DNA of 64,000 nt, from contig CP073750.1 in NCBI GenBank assembly GCA_024398135.1, positions 3,906,001-3,970,000 on the forward strand. Direction: 5' to 3'. The notes under the pieces were generated by a model that saw only the letters and a program-made list of their open reading frames with translations, was not told where the DNA came from and made no database searches. The position numbers were made by a program, and so were the translations under genes. Of the stretch, positions 53,148 to 62,793 are shown piece after piece. The number at the start of each line of letters is the position of its first letter. The first letter of the stretch is position 1. This stretch comes from a bacterium SCSIO 12643 (GTDB taxonomy: Bacteria; Bacteroidota; Bacteroidia; Flavobacteriales_G; Salibacteraceae).

Positions 53148-54495
53148 AACGTTTGATTTTGTTGTACAATGTCTGACGTGTCACGCCCAGTTTCTCTGCC
53201 ACCAAAGACAAATTCCCCTGATAACGATCCATCGCGTTAATAATCAAGTCTTTTTCCATTTCCGAAAGTGATGGTAATTCTTTGGGCATAGATGAATTTA
53301 CTGCTTTTAAATCAAAATCTGCCGGCATCAATACATCTCCTTCCGATAAAATCACCGCTTTTTCAATGGTATGTTGCAATTCCCGAACATTCCCAGGCCA
53401 ATGGTAATTATTAAGTTTACGTAAAGCCTGGGTTCCCAGTCTTAGATGTGGTTTCTGATACTTTTTCTGATATACCTTCAAAAAATGAGTTGCTAATAAT
53501 TCAATATCTTCTCCCCGTTCTCTTAATGGCGGCAACTCAATCTGAATGGTATTAATCCGATACAATAAATCTTGTCTAAAACTTCCCTCTTGTACCATTT
53601 GGTCCAAATTGGCATTTGATGCAGCAATCAATCGGATATCTACAGGAACCGCTTTACTCGTTCCTAAAGGAAACACCGTTCGACTTTCCAACGCTACCAG
53701 AATCTTAGATTGCAATGGCATGGTTAAATTTCCAATCTCATCTAAAAACAAAGTGCCTTTATCTGCCAATTGAAATTTACCCGGTTTATCGGATTTCGCA
53801 TCGGTAAACGCGCCTTTTTTATATCCAAACAACTCACTTTCAAATAAGTTTTCCGGAATGGCACCCATATCTACATTCATCAACAAACCTTGATGACGGG
53901 CAGATAACCTATGGATTTGTTCCGCAATTACGGCTTTCCCGGTTCCATTCTCTCCTGTAATCAAAACATTGGCATCGGTAGCTGCCACCTTTTCCGCCAT
54001 CCGCAATACTTTTTGCATGGCTTCAGATTGCCCTATCAGTTCATTCCGGGACTGTAGCGCATCTTTGAGATAAGATTCACGCTGTTTCATCTCCGATAAC
54101 TTCTGATGCGATTGACGCAACTTTAAAGCGGATTGCAAGGTCGCACGTAGCTTTTCATTATCCCAGGGTTTAAGCACAAAATCTACCGCACCTAATTTCA
54201 GTGCTTTTACAGCCAATTCCACATCTCCATATGCAGTGATCATGATCACTTCGATCTGCGGACTCCATTTTTTAATCTCCTGTAACCAGTACAATCCTTC
54301 ATTGCCAGTATTTAATCCGGCAGAAAAGTTCATATCCAACAAAGCCACATCAAAGTCATTACGATCCAGCTGTTCTTTGATCAAATTCGGGTTGGCCAAA
54401 CACTCGATTTCTTCAAAGTCACTCTGCAACATCAATCGCAAAGCACTCAAAGCGCTTTGGTTGTCATCTACGATTAAAATTCGTCCGGTTTTCAT
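53137..54495 (-). CDS. NtrC-type sigma-54-activating response regulator (locus 2)
   Basis: From the ATG at 54495 (M-K-T-G-R-I-L-I-V-D-D) the product is 452 residues: receiver (D-D-N, phospho-Asp in V-A-L-L-D-M-N), AAA+ (G-E-N-G-T-G-K, G-A-F-T-D-A, L-F-L-D-E-I-G), Fis-type HTH. The GAFTDA loop is the same variant as in locus 1. The likely target is the divergent exporter, before which a TGGCAT / TTTGGCA site stands. Confidence 0.94.
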   Translation of the reverse strand: MKTGRILIVDDNQSALSALRLMLQSDFEEIECLANPNLIKEQLDRNDFDVALLDMNFSAGLNTGNEGLYWLQEIKKWSPQIEVIMITAYGDVELAVKALKLGAVDFVLKPWDNEKLRATLQSALKLRQSHQKLSEMKQRESYLKDALQSRNELIGQSEAMQKVLRMAEKVAATDANVLITGENGTGKAVIAEQIHRLSARHQGLLMNVDMGAIPENLFESELFGYKKGAFTDAKSDKPGKFQLADKGTLFLDEIGNLTMPLQSKILVALESRTVFPLGTSKAVPVDIRLIAASNANLDQMVQEGSFRQDLLYRINTIQIELPPLRERGEDIELLATHFLKVYQKKYQKPHLRLGTQALRKLNNYHWPGNVRELQHTIEKAVILSEGDVLMPADFDLKAVNSSMPKELPSLSEMEKDLIINAMDRYQGNLSLVAEKLGVTRQTLYNKIKRYAL

Positions 54496-54550
54496 ATCGA
54501 AATCAAATGTACAAAATGCAAACACGCGATAGCAAAGTGTAAAAATATTA

Positions 54551-54566
54551 GACAGTGGATTGTCCA
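54551..54566. promoter_or_regulatory. Short inverted repeats between regulator and exporter 2
   Basis: GACA-N6-TGTC (54551-54564) and TGGA-N3-TCCA (54556-54566) overlap each other about 65 bases before the sigma-54-like site. They could be an activator site, but do not match the perfect palindrome of locus 1. Confidence 0.25.
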
Positions 54567-54629
54567 TTTCTTTGACACTCCCCTATACTCCTAAAAACTC
54601 AAACCATTACTAAACAACACTTTAACCTT

Positions 54630-54647
54630 ATGGCATTTCGTTTGGCA
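54630..54647 (+). promoter_or_regulatory. Sigma-54-like promoter of exporter operon 2
   Basis: TGGCAT, then TTTGGC at about the spacing of a -24/-12 element, ten bases before the ATG at 54658. The -12 GC is either one base off or replaced by GG, so the match is imperfect, and the very short leader is unusual. Confidence 0.4.
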
Positions 54648-54657
54648 TAGGCACGGC

Positions 54658-55908
54658 ATGGATCGCACCATTGAAAATAAAAATTGGCTCCGCATCAAAC
54701 ACCGCGGAATTTGGATTTTGGGTATTCTGGGCATTGGACTCACTTCTATTGCTTTGATTTGGGACGACAGTTCCGCATTAAGAGTTTCACGAGATCAATT
54801 GACCATTACCACGGTACTGGACTCTCCTTTTCAGGAATACATCAACGTACGTGGACGTGTAGAACCTAAATACATGAGCTATGTAGATGCCGTAGAAGGC
54901 GGAATTGTAGAAAAGATCTACCTGGAAGAAGGCGCGATGGTCCGTAAAGGCGATACACTTTTGATTTTAAGCAATCTTAATCTCAGCTTAAACATTCTCA
55001 ATAGTGAAGCACAATTGGCAGAGAAAGCCAACTTCTTACGCGAAACGCAAATCAGTATGGAGCAACAAAAGCTTTCTTTAGAACGTGAACTACTCCGTTT
55101 AGAATTCGACCTCAAACAAACTGAACGTAAATATCAGCAAAATCAGGCTTTCTATAAAGAACAATTGATTTCAAAAGAAGACTTTTTAGCCTCTGAAGAA
55201 GCTTATCATTTGGCTATCAAACTCAAAAACTTAAGTATAGAACGTCAAAAGCAGGATGCTGTATTTCGCAAAACCCAAATTCAGAAAATTGAACAAAACC
55301 TGCAAAACATGGAACGTAATCTGGCTTTGATCTACCAACGTCAGGAGCATTTGATTGTTCGCGCTTCTGTGGATGGACAATTGGCAGCGCTAAACGCAGT
55401 TCCGGGCCAATCTGTAATTCCCGGATATCGTCTGGGACAGATCAACGTTTTGGGTAATTATAAACTACAAGCCAGCATTGATGAACACTACATTGATCGC
55501 ATTCATAAAGATTTAGCCGCTCAATTGGAACGCCAAAATGAAAACTATGCTTTACATGTAGATAAAATCTACCCGGAAGTTCGCGAGGGTCGTTTTCTGG
55601 TGGATCTGGTTTTTGATGATGCCATGCCCGAAAATATTCGCAGCGGTCAAAACTATCATCTCAATATTCAGTTGGATGACCCACGCCCTGCACTACTCGT
55701 GCAACGTGGAGCTTTCTTCCAATCTACCGGAGGACGCTGGATTTACGTACTCGACAAAGACGGACAAACCGCCAGTCGTCAAACCATTCAAGTGGGAAAA
55801 CAAAATCCTAAATACTATGAAATCCTGGATGGACTCCATGCCGGAGATCAGGTCGTGGTTTCGTCTTATGACCTGTTAGGAAACAACGATAAATTAGAAA
55901 TAGAATAA
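54658..55908 (+). CDS. HlyD/MacA-type periplasmic adaptor (exporter 2)
   Basis: The 416-residue adaptor has an N-terminal membrane helix (about 18-38), a lipoyl half near 90 (V-R-K-G-D-T-L-L-I-L), a long coiled-coil hairpin (about 110-230), a second lipoyl half (L-I-V-R-A-S-V-D-G-Q-L), and C-terminal barrel domains. It is paralogous to the adaptor at 19264. Confidence 0.93.
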   Translation: MDRTIENKNWLRIKHRGIWILGILGIGLTSIALIWDDSSALRVSRDQLTITTVLDSPFQEYINVRGRVEPKYMSYVDAVEGGIVEKIYLEEGAMVRKGDTLLILSNLNLSLNILNSEAQLAEKANFLRETQISMEQQKLSLERELLRLEFDLKQTERKYQQNQAFYKEQLISKEDFLASEEAYHLAIKLKNLSIERQKQDAVFRKTQIQKIEQNLQNMERNLALIYQRQEHLIVRASVDGQLAALNAVPGQSVIPGYRLGQINVLGNYKLQASIDEHYIDRIHKDLAAQLERQNENYALHVDKIYPEVREGRFLVDLVFDDAMPENIRSGQNYHLNIQLDDPRPALLVQRGAFFQSTGGRWIYVLDKDGQTASRQTIQVGKQNPKYYEILDGLHAGDQVVVSSYDLLGNNDKLEIE

Positions 55909-55942
55909 CACGATTCAATACATTAGCAAAGAAATTAAGCGT

Positions 55943-56650
55943 ATGGAAAACATGATCAACTTACAGAACGTTACCAAAGCATTCCGCACCGAAGAAGTCG
56001 AAACTCTGGCTTTAAACGAAGTGAATTTACAAGTCAAAAAAGGCGAATTCACTGCCATTATGGGCCCATCAGGATGCGGCAAGTCTACCCTGCTCAATAT
56101 GATTGGCTTATTGGACAATCCTACTTCAGGAACTTATACTTTAGATGGTCAGGATGTTTCCGGTTTACGCGAAAAACAACGCACGGCTTTACGTAAAGGA
56201 AATGTAGGTTTCGTTTTCCAGAGCTTTAACCTGATTGATGAACTCAATGTATATGAAAATGTAGAAATGCCCTTAAAATATCTGGGATACAGCGCTGCAG
56301 AGCGTAAAGTCAAGATTGAAGCAGTATTAGACCGTATGAAAATCGGGCATCGTAAAAAGCATTTCCCCCAACAACTTTCCGGTGGCCAACAACAGCGTGT
56401 GGCTTTATGTCGTGCAGTTGTTGCAGAACCTAAGCTATTACTGGCCGATGAGCCTACCGGGAATCTGGATTCTCAAAATGGTCAGGAAGTTATGAAACTA
56501 CTTCTGGAACTCAACCGTGAAGGTACCACGATTGTTATGGTGACTCACTCTGATTACGATGCAGGTTTTGCCCATCGGGTGATTCACCTGTTTGATGGTC
56601 AGATCATCACCGAAGAAGAGAAAAGAAAATTAACCGCTGAATTGATTTAA
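55943..56650 (+). CDS. MacB/LolD-type ABC transporter ATPase (exporter 2)
   Basis: The 235-residue protein has Walker [10 protein letters not shown], signature L-S-G-G-Q-Q-Q-R, Walker [13 protein letters not shown]. It is closely similar to the ATPase at 20573 over its whole length. Confidence 0.95.
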   Translation: MENMINLQNVTKAFRTEEVETLALNEVNLQVKKGEFTAIMGPSGCGKSTLLNMIGLLDNPTSGTYTLDGQDVSGLREKQRTALRKGNVGFVFQSFNLIDELNVYENVEMPLKYLGYSAAERKVKIEAVLDRMKIGHRKKHFPQQLSGGQQQRVALCRAVVAEPKLLLADEPTGNLDSQNGQEVMKLLLELNREGTTIVMVTHSDYDAGFAHRVIHLFDGQIITEEEKRKLTAELI

Positions 56651-56660
56651 ACCGATCGCC

Positions 56661-59078
56661 ATGCAACTATTACGTAAAATCAGCCGCAATTGGCAATGGA
56701 TATTTATCAATATTTTAGGACTCACGCTAGCATACGCCTGTGTCGCACTTGTATTTTCATATACCACACAAGAATTGAGTTACGATCGAATGCATTCCAA
56801 AGCAGATCGTATTTATCGGGTCACCACCAGCTCTGGAAACTTCAGTACCATGCACCCTGCTCGCGTTTGGGGACAATGGGTACCGCAATTACCACAAGAA
56901 TATCCTGAGATTGAAAACTTTGTGCGCATGGTGCCTTTTAAAAAAGGTGTTGTGGAAATTGAAAGTAATCGCTTTTACTCCAATAACCTATTCAAAGTGG
57001 ACAGCTCATTTTTTGAGATTTACGACTTTCCTTTATTAAGTGGAGATCGAGAAACTGTACTCACCCAGCCCTATGAGGCTGTGATTTCCCAAAGCTTAGC
57101 CCTAAAATATTTCGGTCATCTGGATGTATTGGGTAAAACCATGGATATCACCCATCAGCAAACCGATACTGCCGATAATTACACCATTGTAGGTGTGATG
57201 GAAGATGTGCCTCCCAATGCACATTTCCATATAGATGTGCTTACGACTATCCCAGATATGGCTGTAAATCAATCCTGGGGTTACACCTATTATTTGGTAC
57301 AACCCCAAACGGATATGGAAGCGCTCCGTCAGGATATTCAAGCCAAATGGGACATTGAGGCTCAAGAAAATGGACATCCTAAAAACATTCACTTTCAAAA
57401 ACTCACAGACATTCACCTCCATAGTCATAAAACCCGCGAGATTGAACCTAATGGAGATTTTAAAGCTTTGATCTTACTAGCAAGCGGTGGTATCATCATC
57501 TTATTTATTGCTTTGATCAACTTCTTAAACCTAAGCCGTGTTCAATTTATCAATGAGGTTAAGTCCATTAAAATAAGATTGATACATGGCGCAACCAAAA
57601 GTATTGTGGCACGTGAAATGGCACGTGAATCTTTATTTATTTCAGGTGCTACTATTCTACTGGGACTCATGGCATCTTATCGCTTAAGCAACTATTTGGG
57701 AATTGATGTTTTTGCATCCTTGCTTCCACTATTCATAATCTCCGTTATATTCATTTTGGGAATTGCAGCCATTTCGGTCTTTCCTTTATTGACCTCTAAA
57801 ATTACGTCTGATACCAAAGTAACGGCTTCACGAGATAAACTGTATACATTTCCGCTGATCCTGCAATTTACATTGGCTGTAGTGGCCATTACCGGAACCA
57901 TAGTGCTCAACAAACAGATGCATTTTTTAAATGCGCAACATCCGCAAGCGCAAAATGAAGATATCATCGTGCTTGAAAGAAATTCCTGGGCTGCTGTTCA
58001 ACGTTACGATCAACTAAAGGAAGAATTACTCAAAAACCCTTCAATTGTGAATATGACTGGTTGTATGGAAGAACCTGGTGGAGATATTTTAGATAATTTT
58101 CAATTCACTATGGAAGGCGTAACTCCTGATGATCAACAGTCTATGTATATCCTCACTACTGATGCCAATTTTTTTTCTATGTTGGGCATACAACCTTTAG
58201 CCGGTTCTGTGAGTCTAGCTTATACACCTGATCAAAAATGGGAACATCAGGCGATCGAATTAAGCACCCTTGAAAACAGAGGCCAAAATGATCACCCGCG
58301 TGTTGCCGAGCTTAAAGAAAGCTTAGGTCAGTATAAAGAACAGTATATTCTGAATGAAAGCGCGCTCAACATGCTGGGAATAACGGATCCGGCTGCTGTC
58401 ATTGGGCGCGCTTTTCGTTTAAAGTTTCAACTACCCTATTTGTTCCCGGAAGGAGAAATTGTAGCAGTTGTTCCTGATTTTCATTATACAAATTTACACA
58501 ATGCAGAGCGACCAATGGTTATTGCGCCTCGCAAAGTATTCAGTTACAACTTTCTGATTCAAATAGATTCCAATCGTAAAGAGGAAGCTTTAGCGGCTAT
58601 TAATACGGCCTGGGAACAAATTAATCCGGAGTTTCCTTTTGTATATGGCTACATCAACGACAGTTATCATAAAGTTTATGCCACTGAATATGCGCAAACC
58701 AAAGTACTTTCCTTGTTTGCCATGATTTCAGTATTGCTTTCTGCGCTAGGCATCTATGCTTTAGCAGCATTTACCATGCAAAGACGTGTCAAAGAAATTG
58801 GCGTTCGAAAAGTAAATGGCGCTTCGATTTCCGAGATCATGTTGATGCTCAATCGAAAGTTCGTCATCCTGATCGGTATCGCCTTTCTTATTGCTATTCC
58901 CCTCGCCTGGTACGCTATGAGACGTTGGCTAGAGAGTTTTGCTTATAAAACTGAGCTCAGCTGGTGGATCTTTGCTTTAGCTGGTCTGATTACCATGTTA
59001 ATTGCCCTAATCACAGTTTCTATTCAATCTTATCGTGCGGCTACACGAAATCCTGTAGAGAGTTTGAGGTATGAGTAG
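56661..59078 (+). CDS. FtsX/MacB-like ABC permease (exporter 2)
   Basis: The 805-residue permease has two FtsX blocks with MacB periplasmic domains, like the pair in locus 1, and ends with the same R-V-K-E-I-G-V-R-K-V-N-G-A coupling segment. Locus 2 has only one permease, which would act as a homodimer. It is the last gene; a short degenerate tandem repeat starts at its 3' end. Confidence 0.94.
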   Translation: MQLLRKISRNWQWIFINILGLTLAYACVALVFSYTTQELSYDRMHSKADRIYRVTTSSGNFSTMHPARVWGQWVPQLPQEYPEIENFVRMVPFKKGVVEIESNRFYSNNLFKVDSSFFEIYDFPLLSGDRETVLTQPYEAVISQSLALKYFGHLDVLGKTMDITHQQTDTADNYTIVGVMEDVPPNAHFHIDVLTTIPDMAVNQSWGYTYYLVQPQTDMEALRQDIQAKWDIEAQENGHPKNIHFQKLTDIHLHSHKTREIEPNGDFKALILLASGGIIILFIALINFLNLSRVQFINEVKSIKIRLIHGATKSIVAREMARESLFISGATILLGLMASYRLSNYLGIDVFASLLPLFIISVIFILGIAAISVFPLLTSKITSDTKVTASRDKLYTFPLILQFTLAVVAITGTIVLNKQMHFLNAQHPQAQNEDIIVLERNSWAAVQRYDQLKEELLKNPSIVNMTGCMEEPGGDILDNFQFTMEGVTPDDQQSMYILTTDANFFSMLGIQPLAGSVSLAYTPDQKWEHQAIELSTLENRGQNDHPRVAELKESLGQYKEQYILNESALNMLGITDPAAVIGRAFRLKFQLPYLFPEGEIVAVVPDFHYTNLHNAERPMVIAPRKVFSYNFLIQIDSNRKEEALAAINTAWEQINPEFPFVYGYINDSYHKVYATEYAQTKVLSLFAMISVLLSALGIYALAAFTMQRRVKEIGVRKVNGASISEIMLMLNRKFVILIGIAFLIAIPLAWYAMRRWLESFAYKTELSWWIFALAGLITMLIALITVSIQSYRAATRNPVESLRYE

Positions 59079-59135
59079 TGAGGTTTGAGTATGGAGGGAA
59101 GAGTTTTGAGGTACGAGGACTGAGTAAGGAGTTTT
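59063..59135. repeat. Degenerate short tandem repeat
   Basis: Variations of GAGTTTTGAGGTATGAGTA-like words follow each other from the last codons of the permease into the gap. The unit is about 14 bases and quite imperfect. It could be slippage-born sequence; no function is visible. Confidence 0.5.
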
Positions 59136-59276
59136 AGTGCTGGGGACCGAGCAAACAGTATTTCTTATTAGTTTTTTATTCAACAGTATTGAGTCTTAAG
59201 GAGGTTTCTTTCTCATTCCTCCTTTGGCTTGGTGCTTGGTGGTAAATACTCATATACCAAGATAACAAGTATTTAG

Positions 59277-60572
59277 TTAAATTATCTGAGTTATACCTAA
59301 TCTGCTAGAATAGCTACTATATTCCACTTGCATTTCAGATAATAATTCTTTGTTGAAAATCTTAATGTTGTTGAACTTCTCAACGAAAATTTTCTCAGGT
59401 ACTGAGAATACATATCTAAAGTCAAAAACTAATGCAATATCATTGTCCGTATTGTCAAAGTGTAGATGATCAAAAAACTTTGTAGAATCTGGAAGTGTGC
59501 CATTAAAATCGATATTTCCTTTTTTCTTGCCACTTGAAATTCTAAATGGATTTTTAATCAATACGCCACTTATTAATTTAATGTTTTTTCCAAATTTCCC
59601 TTGAGCAATATCACATGGTCTTGTTAATACCAAAGTAATATCTTTTATGTTTACTCCTTCACTTAATTGTTTTTCGAAACGTTTAGCCAATTTTGTATCG
59701 TCAGTGATGGAATATATGTTTCTAAATAGTGAATGATTGTTTTCACAAATTAGCCCTGGTAATATTGAATTTTCAGGAATGCTTTCTTGTAATTTAAAGT
59801 GAAACCAACTATTTAGTTCTTTGTCCATTTCAGCTGAGTTGAAAGAGCCCAATGAATATAGTTGCTCTTTATTTAATTGATCAATATTTTCAATTGGAAT
59901 AGAATTCCTAGTATTGGATATTAATACTTGATCAAGAGCATCAAATAAAGTTCTTCTTTTGTATTCACTATCTTCATTATCTAGTAGTGATGTACCACCA
60001 TGTCCAACTATTATTTTTTGCAGTTTAGCATTAAAAAGAGAAGGGTCACTATTTTTTGACAGGTTACCTATCACAATATTACTTGCTCCTTTGATGCTCT
60101 TTTTCCAAATGCCGATTTCTGCTAAGGAAGGAATGTTTTCTACTTCTTTGTCAATTTCAGAGAATAACTTTGAGTAATCATATTTTGTATTATCATCTAT
60201 TGGAAAATCAGTTTTGTTTTTCACAATAAATGTAAAAGGTAGACGATTTACTTTACTCAACTCTTTAATTACATCATCTGCATGAGCTGGGTCTTTTGAC
60301 CAAATAATCAAGATGTAAAATAACTTTTCAGGGATAAGTGATTGTACCCAGTTTGCACATAGTTCTGCATCAAACTTGGTTTCGGAAAAGAATAAGTCAA
60401 GAAAGATTAAGTTAACATCAGAATATGGATTATCAGGCATTGTATCTCCTTCATAGAGGTCAGCATTGAAAAATTTGCAGCCAACACCTTGTTCCCTGTA
60501 TTGGTCAAGGATTCCTTGAATCTCGTCTTGTTTATCGTCAATTACGACTATGTTTGGTTCAAATGAAAGCAT
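59277..60572 (-). CDS. Receiver-domain protein with unknown C-terminal domain (Dcm/GHKL operon)
   Basis: The first ~130 residues of this 431-residue protein form a response-regulator receiver: acidic pair D-D at 12-13, phospho-acceptor D59 in I-F-L-D-L, an I-I-W-S-K strand, and F-I-V-K-N-K as the lysine strand. The remaining ~300 residues have no HTH or known output domain that I recognise. The gene starts one base after the stop of the double-GHKL ATPase, so the two likely form a phosphorelay-like pair. Its C-terminal part may be the effector or a cofactor of the system. Confidence 0.8.
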   Translation of the reverse strand: MLSFEPNIVVIDDKQDEIQGILDQYREQGVGCKFFNADLYEGDTMPDNPYSDVNLIFLDLFFSETKFDAELCANWVQSLIPEKLFYILIIWSKDPAHADDVIKELSKVNRLPFTFIVKNKTDFPIDDNTKYDYSKLFSEIDKEVENIPSLAEIGIWKKSIKGASNIVIGNLSKNSDPSLFNAKLQKIIVGHGGTSLLDNEDSEYKRRTLFDALDQVLISNTRNSIPIENIDQLNKEQLYSLGSFNSAEMDKELNSWFHFKLQESIPENSILPGLICENNHSLFRNIYSITDDTKLAKRFEKQLSEGVNIKDITLVLTRPCDIAQGKFGKNIKLISGVLIKNPFRISSGKKKGNIDFNGTLPDSTKFFDHLHFDNTDNDIALVFDFRYVFSVPEKIFVEKFNNIKIFNKELLSEMQVEYSSYSSRLGITQII

Positions 60573-60573
60573 C

Positions 60574-62793
60574 TTATTCCTGATTTTTATTAAATACTAA
60601 TTCTACAACTGCCCCAGTATAAATCTCAGGAATACCTTTTTCTTTTAGTTCTTCCTTGTCTGTAATAATGTCAAACTTCCCATATTTCATCATAATAGTA
60701 TCTATCAAATACATTCCAATCCCAATCCCATCATCTTTTCTAGAGAAAAAAGGTCTAATTAAATCGGAAATATCATCTTTAAATCCAGGACCATTATCCG
60801 CCAATATGATATGAACGGAAGAGCCTTTCTTAAAAGCTCTTACAAAAATTTGTTTATTATTCCTATAGACTGTGTTTAGCCAATAAATACTATTATCTAT
60901 TATGTTCATGATCATGGTTATGAAGTACCTTTTGTCACATTTTATAGTACTTAAACCATCTTCAATATCAATGGTATGTTCTATTTTTCTATTAGATAAT
61001 TTTAGTTTGTAATTGGAAAAAGACCTAGTAATAGATTCTTTTAAATCTAATGGTTTATTACCTCCTTTTCTTAATACAGAAATAATCCCCTCTGTGTATT
61101 GTTTTAATTCATCAACTTGATCTGTGATTGTGGCAGTTTTAATTGGTCTTGACTTTACAGTCTCTTCCATTCTTGGTACAAGCTTTTCTATTTCATGAAG
61201 AGCAACAGATGCTGTCATACCAACTCCTGCTGGGATTAGAAGTGTATTTTTGTCTTCTTCATATTTATCTTCAAGTTTCTTCGCTTCAGTTAATAAAAGG
61301 ATCTTTCGTTCATCTTCGTTAAGAGTTACATCTTCAACAATAGCTTTGAAAGAATCAATTTTACTGTCAAACAGGTTACTTGATTCTTTTTTGCTAAACT
61401 TGAGCCATTTAGTTCTGTCTGATGATCTAGTTGCTTTAAACTCAGTAAGTATTTTTTCTAATACAATTGTGAATAGGGATGAGGCCTCATTATTAATGAA
61501 CCCTTCTCGGTTTGTTTTCTCGATTAAAGCTCCAGATGTTTCAGGGTCTAAAAATACGTATCCAATATTTTGATTGTTTGAAAACCATTCTTTGTTTTGA
61601 ATACGTTTTAAATCCAAACCAAGCCAGTCTATTCCAGGTTCTCCATAATCATATACTCGCATATCACCTTTAAAAACTTTGATCCCAGAATGTTCTTTGA
61701 GAATATTTTTTAATGCATTAGAATTATCAGTGTAATCTCTCATTGAAGCAGCATCAAGATCAAAAGAGTAAAACTCGAAAATTAAATTTCCAAAAGGCAG
61801 TTCTTTTGTGTCAAATTCAATCAATAATTTTTCAATCGATTCTTTTTCAAATTCTTTTCTTTCTAAATCGATTTGATATTTACTTCGGATATCTCCCTTT
61901 ATGTTTCTATTATAGTCGGAATCATTGATAATTTTTCGACTTCCGATTTCTGAATTGTTTTTTAGCGAAAAGTCATATTCAAAATCCAAATTATAATCAC
62001 TATCAATAAAAGCCGTGATTTTATATGGAGCATCATCCAATATTTTATCAGCTGTAGGAAAATCAATCAGCCATTGATTGTCAAAGTTTAGGTTAATTCT
62101 AAAGGATTCTTCATTTACTTTAGGCGATAACATTGATAAAGTTTGACCTTTTAATTGTCTTGCCATCCCTTTAGTCCAAGACTCTTTAAGTCCACTCAAA
62201 TGTATGTAGGTTCCACTACTTTCTTTGAACCTAAATTCGTTTAGATCTTTTTTAACTTTCCATTGAATTGGGATATCTGAAAGATGTTTTGATTGACTAA
62301 AATCTTTCCAATTTATATAAAGTTGAATTTCATAGTCTGCAAGGGTCTGTTTTTTAATATCATTAGTGTCTTCATCTAATTCAATAATTAGAGGTCTTGT
62401 TATTAGAAGTATTTTGCTACTAAGCTTATGCACGGCAAATCGTCCAACTCCTTTTTCTCCCATTGGTACTCGACCAAAAAGCGGTGACTTAGTAATCTCT
62501 CTTAATCCAGTTTCGGAATTAACTGGTTTTCTATAATCTGACCCAGGTTCTAACCATACATCTTCAATTATTTCATTGGTCATTCCTGTGCCATCATCTT
62601 CAATTATTATAGCGGCATCCTCCACATTCTCAATGTCTCTGAAATAAACGTTTACCTTTTTTGAATCCGCATCATAACTATTTTTTACTAGCTCATAAAT
62701 TGCCATAACAGGACTTTTTATGAGTTCCTCTCCAAGAAGCGTCAGGATATGAGCTTTTGGATTAAAATGTTTTTCTTTTAATTCTTCGCTCAT
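60574..62793 (-). CDS. Double-GHKL ATPase: Hsp90/MutL/MORC-like N-terminus plus histidine-kinase-like C-terminus
   Basis: The 739-residue protein has an N-terminal GHKL ATPase (about 10-190: E-L-V-K-N-S-Y-D-A-D, E-D-D-G-T-G-M, G-E-K-G-V-G-R-F-A) like those of MORC and Hsp90-type proteins. At the C-terminus there is a second, histidine-kinase-like HATPase (about 575-735: N-box N-I-I-D-N-S-I-Y-W near 630, D-N-G-P-G-F, G-I-G-I-G-M-Y-L). A possible phospho-acceptor His at about 533 (V-A-L-H-E-I-E-K-L) precedes it. It sits between a cytosine-5 DNA methyltransferase and a receiver-domain gene with no gap. It probably belongs to a defence or regulatory module. Confidence 0.88.
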   Translation of the reverse strand: MSEELKEKHFNPKAHILTLLGEELIKSPVMAIYELVKNSYDADSKKVNVYFRDIENVEDAAIIIEDDGTGMTNEIIEDVWLEPGSDYRKPVNSETGLREITKSPLFGRVPMGEKGVGRFAVHKLSSKILLITRPLIIELDEDTNDIKKQTLADYEIQLYINWKDFSQSKHLSDIPIQWKVKKDLNEFRFKESSGTYIHLSGLKESWTKGMARQLKGQTLSMLSPKVNEESFRINLNFDNQWLIDFPTADKILDDAPYKITAFIDSDYNLDFEYDFSLKNNSEIGSRKIINDSDYNRNIKGDIRSKYQIDLERKEFEKESIEKLLIEFDTKELPFGNLIFEFYSFDLDAASMRDYTDNSNALKNILKEHSGIKVFKGDMRVYDYGEPGIDWLGLDLKRIQNKEWFSNNQNIGYVFLDPETSGALIEKTNREGFINNEASSLFTIVLEKILTEFKATRSSDRTKWLKFSKKESSNLFDSKIDSFKAIVEDVTLNEDERKILLLTEAKKLEDKYEEDKNTLLIPAGVGMTASVALHEIEKLVPRMEETVKSRPIKTATITDQVDELKQYTEGIISVLRKGGNKPLDLKESITRSFSNYKLKLSNRKIEHTIDIEDGLSTIKCDKRYFITMIMNIIDNSIYWLNTVYRNNKQIFVRAFKKGSSVHIILADNGPGFKDDISDLIRPFFSRKDDGIGIGMYLIDTIMMKYGKFDIITDKEELKEKGIPEIYTGAVVELVFNKNQE

